A stretch of DNA of 64,000 nucleotides from Peribacillus simplex (GCF_900156045.1 NZ_FTMX01000004.1:1-64000), one strand, 5' to 3'. Shown: positions 8,581-18,677, numbered from the stretch's first letter. The notes: generated by a model not told the origin, from the letters alone. Made by a program: numbers and translations.

Positions 8581-9564
8581 GTGAAACTACAAAAAGGAAA
8601 ACTTCTCGTTATCATTGGACCGACTGCTGTTGGGAAGACAAAGATGAGCATTGAGATGGCAAAGTTATTTAATGGTGAAATTATTAGCGGAGACTCCATG
8701 CAGGTTTATAAGGGGATGGATATCGGCACTGCAAAAATCAAGAGGGAAGAAACAGAGGGAATTCCTCATTATTTACTTGATATTAAAGAACCTGATGAAC
8801 CATTTAGTGCGGCAGAGTTCCAGGAGCGGGCTAATGCTTGTATCGAGGAGATCCAAAGCAGGGGTAAACTTCCCATTATCGTCGGAGGAACAGGATTATA
8901 CATACAATCGGTCATTTATGATTACCAATTTTCTGAGGCACCATCCGACCCTGTTTATAGGGAGGGACTCGAAAAACAGGTTAGGGAGTTAGGAATTGAT
9001 CCCATTTTTGAACAATTACGCAGCGTTGACCCGGAAAGCGCGAATCGGATTCATCCTAATAATGTAAGAAGGGTGATCAGGGCGCTAGAGATTTTTCATT
9101 GTACTGGTAAAACAATGAGTGAGCAGCTGAATGAACAGCCTACAGAATTGAAATATGATACGTGCATCATTGGATTGACAATGGAACGCGAAAAGTTATA
9201 TCAACGCATTGATCAACGTGTTGATGGCATGGTGGAAGAAGGGCTGATTCAAGAGGTGGAGTCATTTTATGAAAAAGGTTTGAGGGATTGCCAATCAATC
9301 CAGGCAATAGGCTATAAAGAAATCTATGATTTTCTTGATGGTAGGGCTTCATTGGATGAAGCAGTGGAGACATTGAAGCAAAACTCCCGTCGATATGCAA
9401 AAAGGCAATTGACCTGGTTTCGGAATAAAATGGATGTAATTTGGTTTGATATGACCGATCTCGAGGGGTTTCCAAAAAAAATACATGAAATATCTGGATT
9501 TATAGCAGGAAAGCTTTTCAGTGAGGGCGAATACATAAATTTAGAGAGAAAAGAGGAGGACTAA
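8581..9564 (+). CDS. miaA: tRNA dimethylallyltransferase
   Basis: MiaA transfers a dimethylallyl group to A37 of tRNAs that read UNN codons, the first step of ms2i6A synthesis. The 327-residue protein carries the P-loop GPTAVGKT (13-20), the SGDSMQVYKGMDIGTAK block, VGGTGLYIQ and the C-terminal tRNA-binding segment SIQAIGYKE. It starts at GTG 8581 behind AAGGCAGTGAG. Only three bases separate it from hfq, the conserved miaA-hfq pair. A putative -10 (TAAGAT) lies near 8546. Confidence 0.95.
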   Translation: MKLQKGKLLVIIGPTAVGKTKMSIEMAKLFNGEIISGDSMQVYKGMDIGTAKIKREETEGIPHYLLDIKEPDEPFSAAEFQERANACIEEIQSRGKLPIIVGGTGLYIQSVIYDYQFSEAPSDPVYREGLEKQVRELGIDPIFEQLRSVDPESANRIHPNNVRRVIRALEIFHCTGKTMSEQLNEQPTELKYDTCIIGLTMEREKLYQRIDQRVDGMVEEGLIQEVESFYEKGLRDCQSIQAIGYKEIYDFLDGRASLDEAVETLKQNSRRYAKRQLTWFRNKMDVIWFDMTDLEGFPKKIHEISGFIAGKLFSEGEYINLERKEED

Positions 9565-9567
9565 TTC

Positions 9568-9801
9568 ATGAAACAATCAGTAAATATTCAAGATCAGTTT
9601 CTTAATCAATTACGTAAAGATGGTACGTATGTGACGGTATTTTTGTTAAACGGTTTCCAAATTAGAGGACAAGTGAAAGGGTTCGATAATTTTACCGTTT
9701 TATTTGAATCAGAGGGCAAACAACAATTAGTCTATAAACATGCGATTTCTACATTTGCTCCACAACGTAATGTTCAGATTGATTACGAAGTGAAGGAATA
9801 A
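9568..9801 (+). CDS. hfq: RNA-binding protein Hfq
   Basis: A 77-residue Sm-like protein forming a hexameric RNA-binding ring. The Sm1 motif includes [22 protein letters not shown], and Sm2 contains the diagnostic YKHAISTF. It lacks the long C-terminal tail of enterobacterial Hfq, as usual for Bacillus. The gene follows miaA by three bases with AGAGGAGG upstream and is closed by a terminator at 9820-9855. Confidence 0.95.
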   Translation: MKQSVNIQDQFLNQLRKDGTYVTVFLLNGFQIRGQVKGFDNFTVLFESEGKQQLVYKHAISTFAPQRNVQIDYEVKE

Positions 9802-9819
9802 TCATATATATGAATGTGA

Positions 9820-9855
9820 AAAACAGGTTTAGCTTATAGCGACCTGTTTTTTTTG
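9820..9855 (+). terminator. Rho-independent terminator of miaA-hfq
   Basis: AAAACAGGT near 9820-9828 pairs with ACCTGTTTT (9842-9850), followed by a run of T. Confidence 0.8.
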
Positions 9856-10188
9856 CATGCTCTTCTCTGTTCTTTTTCAAAGAATCGATAATTTTACGTA
9901 CCTGATTTGAATATATATTAGGGACGGATTATTTTCCGGGAAACCGCAGGAAATGACATTAACCCTAATAAATTGGTGAACGGGAATGGAGTTTGTCGAA
10001 ACAAATCCTCCAAGGAAATAATCCTGTCAGAATAAGTCGCTTACTAGGTAGGAATGGGGCTTAATCCCGAAAAGAAATAAATGAATTTTCCGATGGGTCT
10101 GTTTTGGCAATGCAGCATATGCCTATGACCATCATAAATCGAAAATTGTGTTGTTAGAGTTAGGGTCCAAGATGGAGAGGTGAATGCA
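9856..10188. other. Intergenic region upstream of spoVK
   Basis: About 330 bp without a supportable gene. It must hold the sporulation promoter of spoVK. I cannot pick out a sigma-E or sigma-K promoter with confidence. Confidence 0.3.
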
Positions 10189-11145
10189 TTGGAACAACCG
10201 ATCCGTATGAAAAATAACGGGCAAATCAATATTGTGTTTAATGCGGAAAATAGAAAAGCGCTACAAAAGGATCTGCCGATAAAAGAAATTTTGGTACAGG
10301 AAATCCCCCACCAGCATGTGGCATTGAAAGAGATTGAAGATGAACTGAAATCGCTGGTCGGAATGGAAGAAATGAAACGGATGATAAAAGAGATATATGC
10401 CTGGATTTACATCAATAAACAACGTGAGGCAAAAGGGCTGAAAACTGGCAGGCAAGCACTGCATATGATGTTTAAAGGGAATCCCGGAACAGGGAAAACA
10501 ACGGTTGCACGATTAATCGGTAAGTTGTTTCAAAAAATGAATGTTCTTTCGAAAGGGCATTTAATTGAGGCGGAGAGGGCAGATTTGGTCGGGGAATACA
10601 TTGGTCATACTGCCCAAAAAACAAGGGATTTAATTAAAAAGGCCATTGGCGGGATCCTATTTATTGATGAAGCCTATTCCTTGGGAAGAGGCGGCGAAAA
10701 GGATTTTGGAAAAGAAGCCATAGATACCCTTGTCAAGCATATGGAGGATCGGCAGCACGAATTCATTTTGATCCTTGCTGGTTATTCGAGGGAAATGGAT
10801 TATTTCCTCAGCCTTAATCCTGGCCTTCATTCCAGGTTCCCGCTTGTTATTGATTTTCCGGATTATACGATTGAACAGTTAATGGAAATAGCCGATCGGA
10901 TGCTGCAGGAAAAGGAGTATCTAATGAATCGGGATGCCGAAAGGAAATTAAAAGAACATTTGATCATATTGCGTTCATTCCGGGGACCTATTTCATTTTC
11001 CAACGGACGGTATATCCGCAATGTACTTGAAAAGTCTATTAGGGCGCAGGCAATGCGGCTTTTACTGGAAGATTCATTTGAAAAATCCGATTTACTGACG
11101 CTTACCAGCCAAGATTTGATTTTCGAGGATGATGAGAAAGAATGA
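10189..11145 (+). CDS. spoVK: Stage V sporulation protein K (AAA+ ATPase, CbbX family)
   Basis: An AAA+ ATPase needed late in sporulation in Bacillus. Visible motifs are Walker A KGNPGTGKTT, the sequence GEYIGHTAQKT, Walker B ILFIDEAYSLGRGG, sensor region FILILAGYSREMDYFLSLNPGLHSRFP and an arginine-finger-like HSRF. I prefer the TTG start at 10189, eight bases after GGAGAGG, over the in-frame GTG at 10180, which falls inside that ribosome binding site. The product is 318 residues. A terminator shared with the convergent channel gene follows. Position between hfq and hflX matches the Bacillus order. Confidence 0.9.
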   Translation: MEQPIRMKNNGQINIVFNAENRKALQKDLPIKEILVQEIPHQHVALKEIEDELKSLVGMEEMKRMIKEIYAWIYINKQREAKGLKTGRQALHMMFKGNPGTGKTTVARLIGKLFQKMNVLSKGHLIEAERADLVGEYIGHTAQKTRDLIKKAIGGILFIDEAYSLGRGGEKDFGKEAIDTLVKHMEDRQHEFILILAGYSREMDYFLSLNPGLHSRFPLVIDFPDYTIEQLMEIADRMLQEKEYLMNRDAERKLKEHLIILRSFRGPISFSNGRYIRNVLEKSIRAQAMRLLLEDSFEKSDLLTLTSQDLIFEDDEKE

Positions 11146-11149
11146 CATG

Positions 11150-11179
11150 GAAAAGCCCACCAAGTTGGCGGGCTTTTCA
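11150..11179. terminator. Bidirectional terminator between spoVK and the TRIC-type gene
   Basis: GAAAAGCCC (11150-11158) pairs with GGGCTTTTC (11170-11178). A-rich and T-rich flanks let it serve both convergent genes. Confidence 0.75.
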
Positions 11180-11182
11180 AAT

Positions 11183-11791
11183 TTATGTTTTAGGCACCCA
11201 TTTCTTATTAGGAAGATGCCAATTATTGGTGTAAGAAAGGACTCGCAATATCGTGATGACGGCAAAGAGCGAATAAAGCTGCCATGACTGGGAAAATACA
11301 CCACTGCCTAAAGCCAACCCTGCAATGATGGCCCATACTACGTAGATTTCTTTTCTGAAAACCAATGGTTTTCTTCCGGCTAGCACGTCACGGAGTATCC
11401 CGCCGCCGCATCCGGTTAATGCAGCTGATACAATGATGGCGCTTATTGGATGATTAAGGTCCACAGCATACATCGCCCCTTGGATGGCAAAGGCTGAAAG
11501 GCCAATGGCATCACTTAGGTTTCCCCATCTGTCCCAGTGCTTTGAAAGGTTTGTAGGAAAAACAAAAACGATGGTGATGGATACTAAAGCGATGACAAAA
11601 TAGAAACTTTGATCCCATAACGCTGAAACGGGGACACCGATCAACAGATTCCGGATTGCCCCTCCGCCAAAGGCGGTTATGATTCCTAAAATATAAACTC
11701 CTAAAATATCATACTCTTCTTCCATGGCGATGATGGTTCCGCTAATAGCGAATGCGATCGTACCTATTAAGCTTAATACTTCCCATGTCAT
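11183..11791 (-). CDS. TRIC-type trimeric cation channel family protein (UPF0126)
   Basis: A 202-residue membrane protein with about six to seven helices made of two related halves of the UPF0126 domain. The glycine-rich segments ITAFGGGAIRNLLIG and ALTGCGGGILRDVLAGRKP are the characteristic paired motifs. Prokaryotic relatives of the animal TRIC channels form trimeric monovalent cation channels. It starts at ATG 11791 behind GAGGGAC and is transcribed against its neighbours. Similar genes in Bacillus include yvgT, but its place between spoVK and hflX is not the B. subtilis arrangement. Confidence 0.85.
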   Translation of the reverse strand: MTWEVLSLIGTIAFAISGTIIAMEEEYDILGVYILGIITAFGGGAIRNLLIGVPVSALWDQSFYFVIALVSITIVFVFPTNLSKHWDRWGNLSDAIGLSAFAIQGAMYAVDLNHPISAIIVSAALTGCGGGILRDVLAGRKPLVFRKEIYVVWAIIAGLALGSGVFSQSWQLYSLFAVITILRVLSYTNNWHLPNKKWVPKT

Positions 11792-11959
11792 ATGAATGTC
11801 CCTCTATGTCTTTTCGATTTTGATGGTAAAGCCAAATTTGATTTTAGCATGTTATCGGAATTTTTAAAACGGTTAAAAGCTTCGTTTTGAGGAAATTTTT
11901 ATATATTCAATTTTTTTGTTATGATTAACTGAAATCTACCAGAAGGTGGTGCATGTGAT

Positions 11960-13213
11960 TTGGAAGAAGCGAAAAAGGAAACGGCCGTGTTGATTGGGTG
12001 TCAAACAACTGAGGCTAATGAACGTTTTGAATATTCACTCGATGAACTGGCTTCTTTGGCGAGGACGGCGAATGGTGAGGTGTTAATGACCATCTCCCAG
12101 AAAAGGGAAAGTGTCGATCCGGCTACATATATAGGAAAAGGAAAAGTGGAGGAACTTCGGAATCTGGAAGAGGAGCTTGAACCGGACTTATTTATCTTTA
12201 ATGATGAACTATCCCCGAGCCAGATTCGGAACCTATCGAAACAACTGGAGGCAAGGATCATTGACCGGACACAGCTAATATTGGATATTTTTGCTCAGCG
12301 GGCGAGATCCAAAGAAGGCAAACTGCAAGTTGAACTTGCCCAACTCCAATATTTATTGCCGCGTTTGGTCGGACAAGGGACGGCGATGTCCAGGCTAGGA
12401 GGCGGAATCGGCACAAGGGGACCAGGGGAGACGAAGCTGGAAAGCGACCGACGCCACATCCGGGGGAAAATAGATGAAATCAAGCAACAATTAAGTGGAA
12501 TAGTGAAGCATCGTGAACGCTATCGTGATAGAAGGAAACGTAATAAGACCTTTCAAATAGCACTTGTGGGATACACGAATGCAGGTAAATCAACGCTGTT
12601 CAACCGTTTGACAGAGGCGGATTCGTACGAAGAGAACCAATTGTTCGCTACATTGGATCCCATGACACGAAAGGCGATTCTTCCTAGCGGATTTACCGTG
12701 CTGCTGACGGATACGGTTGGATTCATACAAGATTTGCCGACATCTTTAATTGCCGCATTCCGTTCTACCCTGGAAGAAGTGAAAGAAGCGGATTTGTTGC
12801 TCCATGTGGTCGATTCCTCAAGTACAGATTACTTTAATCATCAGAAAACGGTGCAGGATTTGCTAAATGACTTAGATGTCCCTTCCATTCCACAGTTAAC
12901 GTTGTATAATAAGAAAGATAAGATTCACACTGATTTTGTCAGGTCGGCAAGTCGTGCTTCATTAATGATCAGTGCCTATGAACAATCGGACCTGAATCAA
13001 ATCATGGAAGAAATTGAAAAGTACGTGATTGAAGAAATGGTCCCGTATCATGTTTTCCTGCCGTCGAGTGAGGGTAAATTATTATCACAGCTGAAAAATG
13101 AAACCATATTGCGCACTCTCTCCTTTAATGAAGAATCGGAAAGGTATGAATGCAAAGGTTTTTGTCTAGCTGATCATCCAATAACCGGGCAGCTGGAGAA
13201 ATATTCATTATAA
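11960..13213 (+). CDS. hflX: GTPase HflX (ribosome-associated)
   Basis: HflX binds 50S and 70S ribosomes and helps split stalled ones. The 417-residue protein has the N-terminal nucleotide-binding domain with [14 protein letters not shown], the glycine-rich linker [17 protein letters not shown], then the G domain with G1 GYTNAGKS, G3 [10 protein letters not shown] and G4 NKKD. It starts at TTG 11960 behind AGAAGGTGG. The next gene follows after 12 bases, as in B. subtilis ynbA-ynbB. Confidence 0.93.
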   Translation: MEEAKKETAVLIGCQTTEANERFEYSLDELASLARTANGEVLMTISQKRESVDPATYIGKGKVEELRNLEEELEPDLFIFNDELSPSQIRNLSKQLEARIIDRTQLILDIFAQRARSKEGKLQVELAQLQYLLPRLVGQGTAMSRLGGGIGTRGPGETKLESDRRHIRGKIDEIKQQLSGIVKHRERYRDRRKRNKTFQIALVGYTNAGKSTLFNRLTEADSYEENQLFATLDPMTRKAILPSGFTVLLTDTVGFIQDLPTSLIAAFRSTLEEVKEADLLLHVVDSSSTDYFNHQKTVQDLLNDLDVPSIPQLTLYNKKDKIHTDFVRSASRASLMISAYEQSDLNQIMEEIEKYVIEEMVPYHVFLPSSEGKLLSQLKNETILRTLSFNEESERYECKGFCLADHPITGQLEKYSL

Positions 13214-13225
13214 AGGGGAATTTTG

Positions 13226-14494
13226 ATGTATCAGCAGTTAACTAATGGAGAAGTGTTGAAAAACATTGCCCAGGAAGTGGAAGCAATGATTTCTCCGTTA
13301 CATAAGCAAGTGGACGAACGAATTGAAGAAAATCAATTCCGCGTATTACAAAGTTATCAAGCACATAAAGTGAGTGATTCCCATTTCATCCCGACTACAG
13401 GGTATGGATACGACGATATGGGTCGCGATACGCTTGAATTAATATATGCAGATGTATTCGGAGCGGAAGCTGGATTGGTACGCCCACAAATTATTTCAGG
13501 CACACACGCCATCTCCACCGCTCTTTTCGGCATATTGCGCCCAGGGGATGAATTGTTATACATAACTGGAAAGCCGTATGACACTTTGGAAGAAATTGTA
13601 GGAATCCGGGGTTCGGGTATCGGATCTTTACGTGATTTTCAGATCAGCTACAAGGCCGTTCCGTTAGAGGAAACTGGTGCCGTTGATTTCGAAGCCGTCA
13701 AACAAGCCATTCAACCAAATACGAAGATGATCGGTATACAACGGTCAAAAGGGTATGCAACACGTCCTTCCTTTACGATTGATGAAATAAGGGAAATGAT
13801 TTCTTTTGTAAAAGACATTAACCCTGAAATCGTCGTGTTCGTGGACAACTGCTATGGAGAGTTTGTTGAGACACAAGAACCATGTCATGTCGGAGCGGAT
13901 TTAATGGCAGGTTCACTCATTAAAAACCCCGGTGGCGGGATAGTGAAGACCGGAGGATACATTGTTGGTAAAAAGGACCTGGTTGAAGCTTGCTCCTATC
14001 GGCTAACATCACCAGGAATAGGGGCTGAAGCAGGTGCGTCGCTTTATAGTCTGCAGGAAATGTACCAAGGATTCTTCCTTGCACCACATGTCGTGGGTCA
14101 AGCTGTTAAAGGAGCCATGTTCACAGCTGCCTTTTTAGAAAAACTCGGTATGAATACATCTCCTAAGTGGGATGCGAAGCGAACTGACTTGATTCAATCC
14201 GTCCAATTTAATGACCGGGATAAGATGGTTGCCTTCTGTCAAGCCATCCAATATGCATCACCAATCAATTCACATGTGACTCCATATCCTGCCTATATGC
14301 CAGGATATGAAGACGATGTAATCATGGCTGCGGGAACCTTTATACAGGGGGCGAGCATTGAACTTACGGCAGATGGTCCGACAAGGGCTCCATATGTTGC
14401 CTACGTTCAAGGCGGCTTGACGTACGCCCATGTCAAAGTAGCCGTATTGACTGCTGTGAATGCGCTAATGGACAAAAAGCTGATTCAATTGTAA
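13226..14494 (+). CDS. Methionine gamma-lyase family PLP enzyme (YnbB-like)
   Basis: A 422-residue fold-type I PLP protein of the family once called aluminium resistance proteins. It shows LVRPQIISGTHAISTALFGIL near the N-terminus, VFVDNCYGEFVE (PLP-interacting Asp) and LMAGSLIKNPGGGIVKTGGYIVG, whose lysine probably binds the cofactor. The reaction in Bacillus is not established; relatives are annotated as methionine gamma-lyase-like. I use ATG 13226 with AAAGGGG upstream rather than the TTG three bases before. It is probably co-transcribed with hflX. Confidence 0.85.
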   Translation: MYQQLTNGEVLKNIAQEVEAMISPLHKQVDERIEENQFRVLQSYQAHKVSDSHFIPTTGYGYDDMGRDTLELIYADVFGAEAGLVRPQIISGTHAISTALFGILRPGDELLYITGKPYDTLEEIVGIRGSGIGSLRDFQISYKAVPLEETGAVDFEAVKQAIQPNTKMIGIQRSKGYATRPSFTIDEIREMISFVKDINPEIVVFVDNCYGEFVETQEPCHVGADLMAGSLIKNPGGGIVKTGGYIVGKKDLVEACSYRLTSPGIGAEAGASLYSLQEMYQGFFLAPHVVGQAVKGAMFTAAFLEKLGMNTSPKWDAKRTDLIQSVQFNDRDKMVAFCQAIQYASPINSHVTPYPAYMPGYEDDVIMAAGTFIQGASIELTADGPTRAPYVAYVQGGLTYAHVKVAVLTAVNALMDKKLIQL

Positions 14495-14607
14495 ATGAAA
14501 TTAGGTTTAGGGAATCCAAATACAATTGGATTCCTGTAAAAGCAATAGTCATAATATTTAAGTAGTAACAAATCATTTAATTTTTCTGAAAAAAACACGT
14601 CATAAAA

Positions 14608-14648
14608 TGTAACATCATATTGACAAGTTTAATAACATGATATAAGAT
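14608..14648 (+). promoter_or_regulatory. glnRA promoter with GlnR/TnrA-like operator
   Basis: TTGACA (14620-14625) and TAAGAT (14643-14648) are separated by 17 bp. TGTAA at 14608-14612 and TGACA at 14621-14625 make an imperfect inverted repeat over the -35, resembling the GlnR/TnrA site TGTNA-N7-TNACA but with one extra spacer base. Autoregulation by GlnR is known for this operon in Bacillus. Confidence 0.6.
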
Positions 14649-14680
14649 AATTTTAGATAAACAAAAGGAGGATGCTAAGA

Positions 14681-15085
14681 ATGAGCGGCAACAACATTCG
14701 GCGTTCGATGCCTCTTTTTTCCATCGGAATCGTCATGCAGCTAACTGAGTTGTCTGCACGCCAAATTCGGTATTACGAAGAGCATCAACTTATTACTCCT
14801 ATGAGAACAGATGGAAATCGTCGGGTCTTTTCATTAAACGATATCGATCGACTGCTTGAGATTAAAGACTTAATCGAACAAGGGGTCAATCTGGCCGGCA
14901 TCAAAAAGATTTTCACTGTAAAGGAACAGAATTTACCTAAAACTCAAGAATTAGAACAAGCGGAAAAGATAAGACAGGACCTAAGTGACGAGGAGCTTCG
15001 CAAGCTTCTGCGTGCCGAGCTTTTACAAGGAAGCAAGCATCGAACATCTCTTCGACAAGGGGATATGTCCCGTTTTTTCCAATAA
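14681..15085 (+). CDS. glnR: Glutamine synthetase repressor GlnR (MerR family)
   Basis: A 134-residue MerR-type regulator that represses glnRA when nitrogen is plentiful, in complex with feedback-inhibited glutamine synthetase. The N-terminus reads [20 protein letters not shown] and continues through [17 protein letters not shown], almost identical to GlnR. The C-terminal tail [10 protein letters not shown] is the signal-transduction tail that contacts glutamine synthetase. I start at ATG 14681, placed properly after AAAGGAGG; an in-frame ATG at 14672 is inside that site. Confidence 0.95.
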   Translation: MSGNNIRRSMPLFSIGIVMQLTELSARQIRYYEEHQLITPMRTDGNRRVFSLNDIDRLLEIKDLIEQGVNLAGIKKIFTVKEQNLPKTQELEQAEKIRQDLSDEELRKLLRAELLQGSKHRTSLRQGDMSRFFQ

Positions 15086-15123
15086 AAATATGATTTATGA
15101 ATGATTATTAGGGGGAATAGAAA

Positions 15124-16458
15124 TTGGCAAAGTTCACACGTGAAGACATCACTCGTTTAGCGAAAGAAGAAAATGTTAAGTACATTCGTTTACAATTCAC
15201 TGACATTTTAGGGACAATTAAAAACGTTGAAATCCCAGTCAGTCAATTAGAAAAAGCACTTGATAATAAAATGATGTTTGACGGATCTTCCATTGAAGGA
15301 TTCGTACGTATCGAAGAGTCTGATATGTACCTATATCCTGATTTAAATACATGGGTTATCTTCCCTTGGACTTCCGAAAAAGGTAAAGTCGCACGTTTAA
15401 TCTGTGATATTTACAATACGGATGGAACTCCTTTTGATGGAGATCCACGTGCAAACCTAAAACGTGTTCTTGCAGAAGCAAGAGAAATGGGCTTCACAGA
15501 TTTCAATCTTGGACCTGAACCTGAATTCTTCCTATTCAAACTGGATGCAGCAGGCGAGCCGACTTTAGAATTGAACGATAAAGGCGGATACTTTGACCTT
15601 GCACCTACTGACCTAGGCGAAAACTGCCGTCGTGATATCGTTCTTGAGCTTGAAGAAATGGGATTTGAAATCGAAGCATCCCACCATGAAGTAGCTCCAG
15701 GACAACACGAAATTGACTTTAAATATGCAGATGCAGTTTCAGCTTGCGATAACATCCAAACATTTAAATTGGTTGTTAAAACGATTGCCCGTAAACATGG
15801 TTTACACGCAACATTCATGCCAAAACCATTGTTCGGTGTTAACGGATCTGGTATGCACTGTAACGTTTCTCTATTCAAAGGCAACGAAAACGCATTTTAT
15901 GATAAAGAAGGTAAATTGGAATTAAGTAAAACAGCTGAGCAATTTATCGCAGGTATCATTAAGCATGCTCCAAGCTTCACTGCGGTAACAAACCCAACTG
16001 TTAACTCATACAAACGTCTAGTTCCTGGTTACGAAGCTCCTTGTTATGTTGCATGGTCCGCTAAAAACCGTAGCCCACTAATCCGTATCCCAGCTTCACG
16101 CGGAGTAAGTACTCGCGTAGAGGTACGTAGTGTCGATCCAGCAGCAAACCCATACTTGGCACTTGCAGTTCTGTTAAAAGCTGGTCTTGACGGTATCAAG
16201 AACGACTTGACTCCTCCAGCTCCAGTTGACCGCAACATCTATGTTATGAATAAAGAAGAACGTGAAGAAGTAGGTATCGTTGATCTACCAGCTACTTTAT
16301 ATGCTGCATTGGAAACATTAAAATCTGATGAAGTAATCAAAGAAGCATTAGGTGAACATTTACTTGAACACTTCGTCGAAGCAAAAGAAATCGAGTGGGA
16401 TATGTTTAGAACTCAAGTTCACCCATGGGAACGCGAACAATATATGTCAATGTATTAA
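15124..16458 (+). CDS. glnA: Glutamine synthetase, type I-alpha
   Basis: GlnA makes glutamine from glutamate, ammonia and ATP as a dodecamer. The 444-residue length is exactly that of B. subtilis GlnA. It shows [10 protein letters not shown], the metal and glutamate site [21 protein letters not shown], the ATP-site segment [12 protein letters not shown] and NRSPLIRIP. There is no adenylylation-type insertion, as expected for the I-alpha form regulated by feedback and GlnR. It starts at TTG 15124 behind AGGGGGAA and lies 38 bases after glnR. Confidence 0.97.
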   Translation: MAKFTREDITRLAKEENVKYIRLQFTDILGTIKNVEIPVSQLEKALDNKMMFDGSSIEGFVRIEESDMYLYPDLNTWVIFPWTSEKGKVARLICDIYNTDGTPFDGDPRANLKRVLAEAREMGFTDFNLGPEPEFFLFKLDAAGEPTLELNDKGGYFDLAPTDLGENCRRDIVLELEEMGFEIEASHHEVAPGQHEIDFKYADAVSACDNIQTFKLVVKTIARKHGLHATFMPKPLFGVNGSGMHCNVSLFKGNENAFYDKEGKLELSKTAEQFIAGIIKHAPSFTAVTNPTVNSYKRLVPGYEAPCYVAWSAKNRSPLIRIPASRGVSTRVEVRSVDPAANPYLALAVLLKAGLDGIKNDLTPPAPVDRNIYVMNKEEREEVGIVDLPATLYAALETLKSDEVIKEALGEHLLEHFVEAKEIEWDMFRTQVHPWEREQYMSMY

Positions 16459-16463
16459 TATCT

Positions 16464-16499
16464 CAAACCCTTGGCACCTCTGGTGTCAGGGTTTTTTTA
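16464..16499 (+). terminator. glnRA terminator
   Basis: AAACCCTTGGCACC (16465-16478) pairs with GGTGTCAGGGTTT across TCT and runs into seven T residues. The accessory island starts immediately after it. Confidence 0.88.
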
Positions 16500-16563
16500 T
16501 TTGTGGGGTAATAATTAATTTGAATTTGAGATAGGAAGCTCACCCCGTTTTTACCCCTCCGAC

Positions 16564-17394
16564 TCAACTTAAAATGTTTTTAGTATAATCCTCAAACTTA
16601 CTCATGGTATCTTTCTCGATTTTTTTAGAGATATGAGCATATACATCGGCTGTAATTTGAGCGCTTCCGTGGCCTAAACGTTCCTGAATATACTTCATTG
16701 TTGCTCCAGATTCTAGCAGTAAGACAGCATGAGTATGACTTAAACAATGTATTGAAATTTCCGGAATAACGGCGCGTTTTAATATCCGAGAAAAGGCATT
16801 AAATAATGATGATTTCGGCATGAAATTACCGTCATTTCTGCAAAGTATTAAATTTAAATCATGATGATATAGTTCTGCCAGAGCCAATTTATTTTGGTTC
16901 TGGTATTTTTTATGGAAGTGTAAATCATTTGCTAGTGTATTACTAATAGTTATTGTCCTTCTGGAATTGTAGGTTTTAGGATCTCCAAAAAGGTCATCTT
17001 TGTTTTTTGCTGTTAAATCAAGTGTTTTGGTTACAGATATTGTTTTTGACTTAAGATCTATATCTGTCCATTGGAGAGCAGCAGCTTCACCTTTCCGAAG
17101 TCCTGTTTCAATTAGAACTTTGAAGAAAATCCAATAAATGTATCCGTATTTATAAGCTTCAGTTAAAAAAAGAGGGATATCCTCAGAATTTATAAATTTA
17201 ATCTTATCTGTTTTTTCTTTTCCTCGGATGATTGCCCCATTACATGGGTTTGTTATTATTTTTCCTAAAGTTATAGCTCTTTCGAAAGCACCATACATAG
17301 TTCCATGAACAATTTCAATTGTGCGTTTACTATAATTTTCTGCAGCCATATAATTTAAAAACTTTTGGTACATGATCGGTTTAACGTCTTGCAA
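16564..17394 (-). pseudogene. Tyrosine recombinase (phage integrase), N-terminally truncated and active-site defective
   Basis: Remaining are 276 residues of a phage-type integrase of the XerC/Tn916 class, which normally reaches about 370-380. The core-binding domain starts in the middle (QDVKPIMYQKFLNYMAAENY) and the arm-binding domain is gone. In the catalytic domain Arg100 (ETGLRKGE), His216, His242 (LGHGS) and Tyr252 are present, but the second arginine of HxxR is Ser219 (IHCLSHTHA). Without that arginine strand cleavage is not expected. The break point near 17394 abuts another truncated phage gene on the other strand. It is the relic of the element inserted behind glnA. Confidence 0.8.
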
Positions 17395-17411
17395 TAAAAT
17401 ATCTTACACTT

Positions 17412-17965
17412 TTGGGCTTTATAGTAACAATTATTTTAGGTATTGCAAATTTGTATGCTTCACAAAAAACTAGGTATATAAATAATATTAATTCTGAACG
17501 GATAAAATGGATTAATAGTTTAAGAGAACATTTTAGCAATTTTAATAAAAATTTTTATATATTTGCCAATGTACAAAAAGGAATGGAGCAGGGCCGAGTA
17601 CCATCTATAGAAGAAAGTTATATATATCCAGAAGTTATTTATTATGCAGATTTAATTGAGCTTTATTTAAATCCTAGAGAATTAGTATCTAAAAAAATAA
17701 TCACTTTACAAAAAATCATGAAAAAAACGCTTGTAGAAGAAGATATTGATTTCGATATTATAAAAAAAATGATGGAGACATTCATTATTATCAACAAGTA
17801 ATATTGAAAGCAGAGTGGAAAAGGTTGAAATTAGAAGTGCGTCACGGTAAGGAAATAGATGAAAAAGAAACAAGAGAAATATATATCGAAACAGCTTGTT
17901 TTATAAACAATGAAAAGTATATGAGATTACTTAAAAGTGAATATGAGAGTGAGAATGAAACTTAA
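17412..17965 (+). pseudogene. Phage-type membrane protein, truncated and frameshifted
   Basis: The first frame (to 17801) encodes one membrane helix (GFIVTIILGIANLY) followed by a cytosolic helical region (YINNINSERIKWINSLREHF). After residue 126 the sense moves to the +1 frame. There CAT-TAT-TAT-CAA-CAA leads into ILKAEWKRLKLEVRHGKEID and ends with KYMRLLKSEYESENET and a stop at 17963-17965. The start is also missing, since the first codon is an unsupported TTG. I know similar membrane-anchored proteins of unknown function from Bacillus prophages. Confidence 0.6.
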
Positions 17966-17990
17966 GCACCTTATCGGGGGTGCTTTTTTT
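17964..17990 (+). terminator. Rho-independent terminator
   Basis: AAGCACC (17964-17970) pairs with GGTGCTT around 17979-17985 and continues as a T run. Confidence 0.75.
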
Positions 17991-18005
17991 ATTGGGGTGA
18001 GAACG

Positions 18006-18170
18006 ATGAAACTGTCAGAAAGAATTCTAAAAGAGCAGAAGAAACTTTTACAGAAGAAATCTGAAAAAATGAGCCATCGAGATTGGGAAGAAATCATGGG
18101 GATGAACAGAGATACCTTCTCAAGGAAAAGAGGAGGGGCGATCACAAAAAAAAATAAAGGTTCTGTTTAA
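18006..18170 (+). CDS. Small phage protein (54 aa)
   Basis: A basic, helical 54-residue protein beginning MKLSERILKEQKKLLQ and containing SHRDWEEIMGMNRDTFSRK. Small proteins of this pattern are common in Bacillus phages and prophages near replication or regulatory genes; none has a role I can name. I choose ATG 18006, behind GGGGTGAG, over an upstream in-frame ATG at 17937 that would translate through the preceding terminator. Confidence 0.55.
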   Translation: MKLSERILKEQKKLLQKKSEKMSHRDWEEIMGMNRDTFSRKRGGAITKKNKGSV

Positions 18171-18222
18171 AAATATTGTTGATTTTATTGATGAACTAAC
18201 GGGGCAGTTTAGTTCTAAAAGG
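18170..18222 (+). repeat. Degenerate repeat copy (GATGAACTAACGGGGCAG type)
   Basis: CTAACGGGGCAGTTTAG matches the 3' hairpin of the island repeat. The DNA just before it matches segments at 19896-19935 and 61881-61941. Confidence 0.55.
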
Positions 18223-18338
18223 AAATCAACTCCACACCTTTATCAGTATGGGTGAATATTATAGAATAACCGAAATAAGAAGAAAGATGATTACTTATGT
18301 CCATCTTACTGTTTAATTTATAGAATGGGATGGTGTTC

Positions 18339-18677
18339 ATGAATAAGGATAAAAGGTCTTATATTATCGCTCCTGCAGCCAACAATAACAGTAATAACTC
18401 GAATTCTAATTCTTCATTAGGTAATTTTAAATATAAGCCGCCTAATAATACTGGGAATATCATAGATATTATTGGCGATATATTGTCTACTGCGGGTGAT
18501 GCTTTGTCGACTATTGGAGCAATCATTCAGCTAAATACTGATGTTTCTGACGACTTTCAGTCACAAGTGGGTGATTTTAAGTCAGATCAAGAGAAGGATA
18601 AGATGCGGGAAGAGATTGATGATCTCAAGGAACAGATGAAACAGTTAGAGAAATTAATTAAGAGTAACCAAAATTAA
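18339..18677 (+). CDS. Hypothetical Asn/Ser-rich protein with C-terminal coiled coil
   Basis: A 112-residue protein that I do not recognise. After IIAPAANNNSNNSNSNSS comes a low-complexity segment, then a more hydrophobic middle (IIDIIGDILSTAGDALSTIG) and a charged helical tail (KDKMREEIDDLKEQMKQLEK) that should form a coiled coil. ATG 18339 is chosen because GGGATGG precedes it at proper distance. The stop codon lies inside a terminator hairpin. It sits among phage remnants, so it may be island cargo. Confidence 0.6.
   Translation: MNKDKRSYIIAPAANNNSNNSNSNSSLGNFKYKPPNNTGNIIDIIGDILSTAGDALSTIGAIIQLNTDVSDDFQSQVGDFKSDQEKDKMREEIDDLKEQMKQLEKLIKSNQN

Noticed and set aside
10180..10188. GTG at 10180 as the spoVK start
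   Set aside because: It lies inside the ribosome binding site GGAGAGG; TTG 10189 has the right spacing.
15411..15884. 157-codon frame opposite glnA
   Set aside because: Shadow frame of a highly conserved gene; the product resembles nothing.
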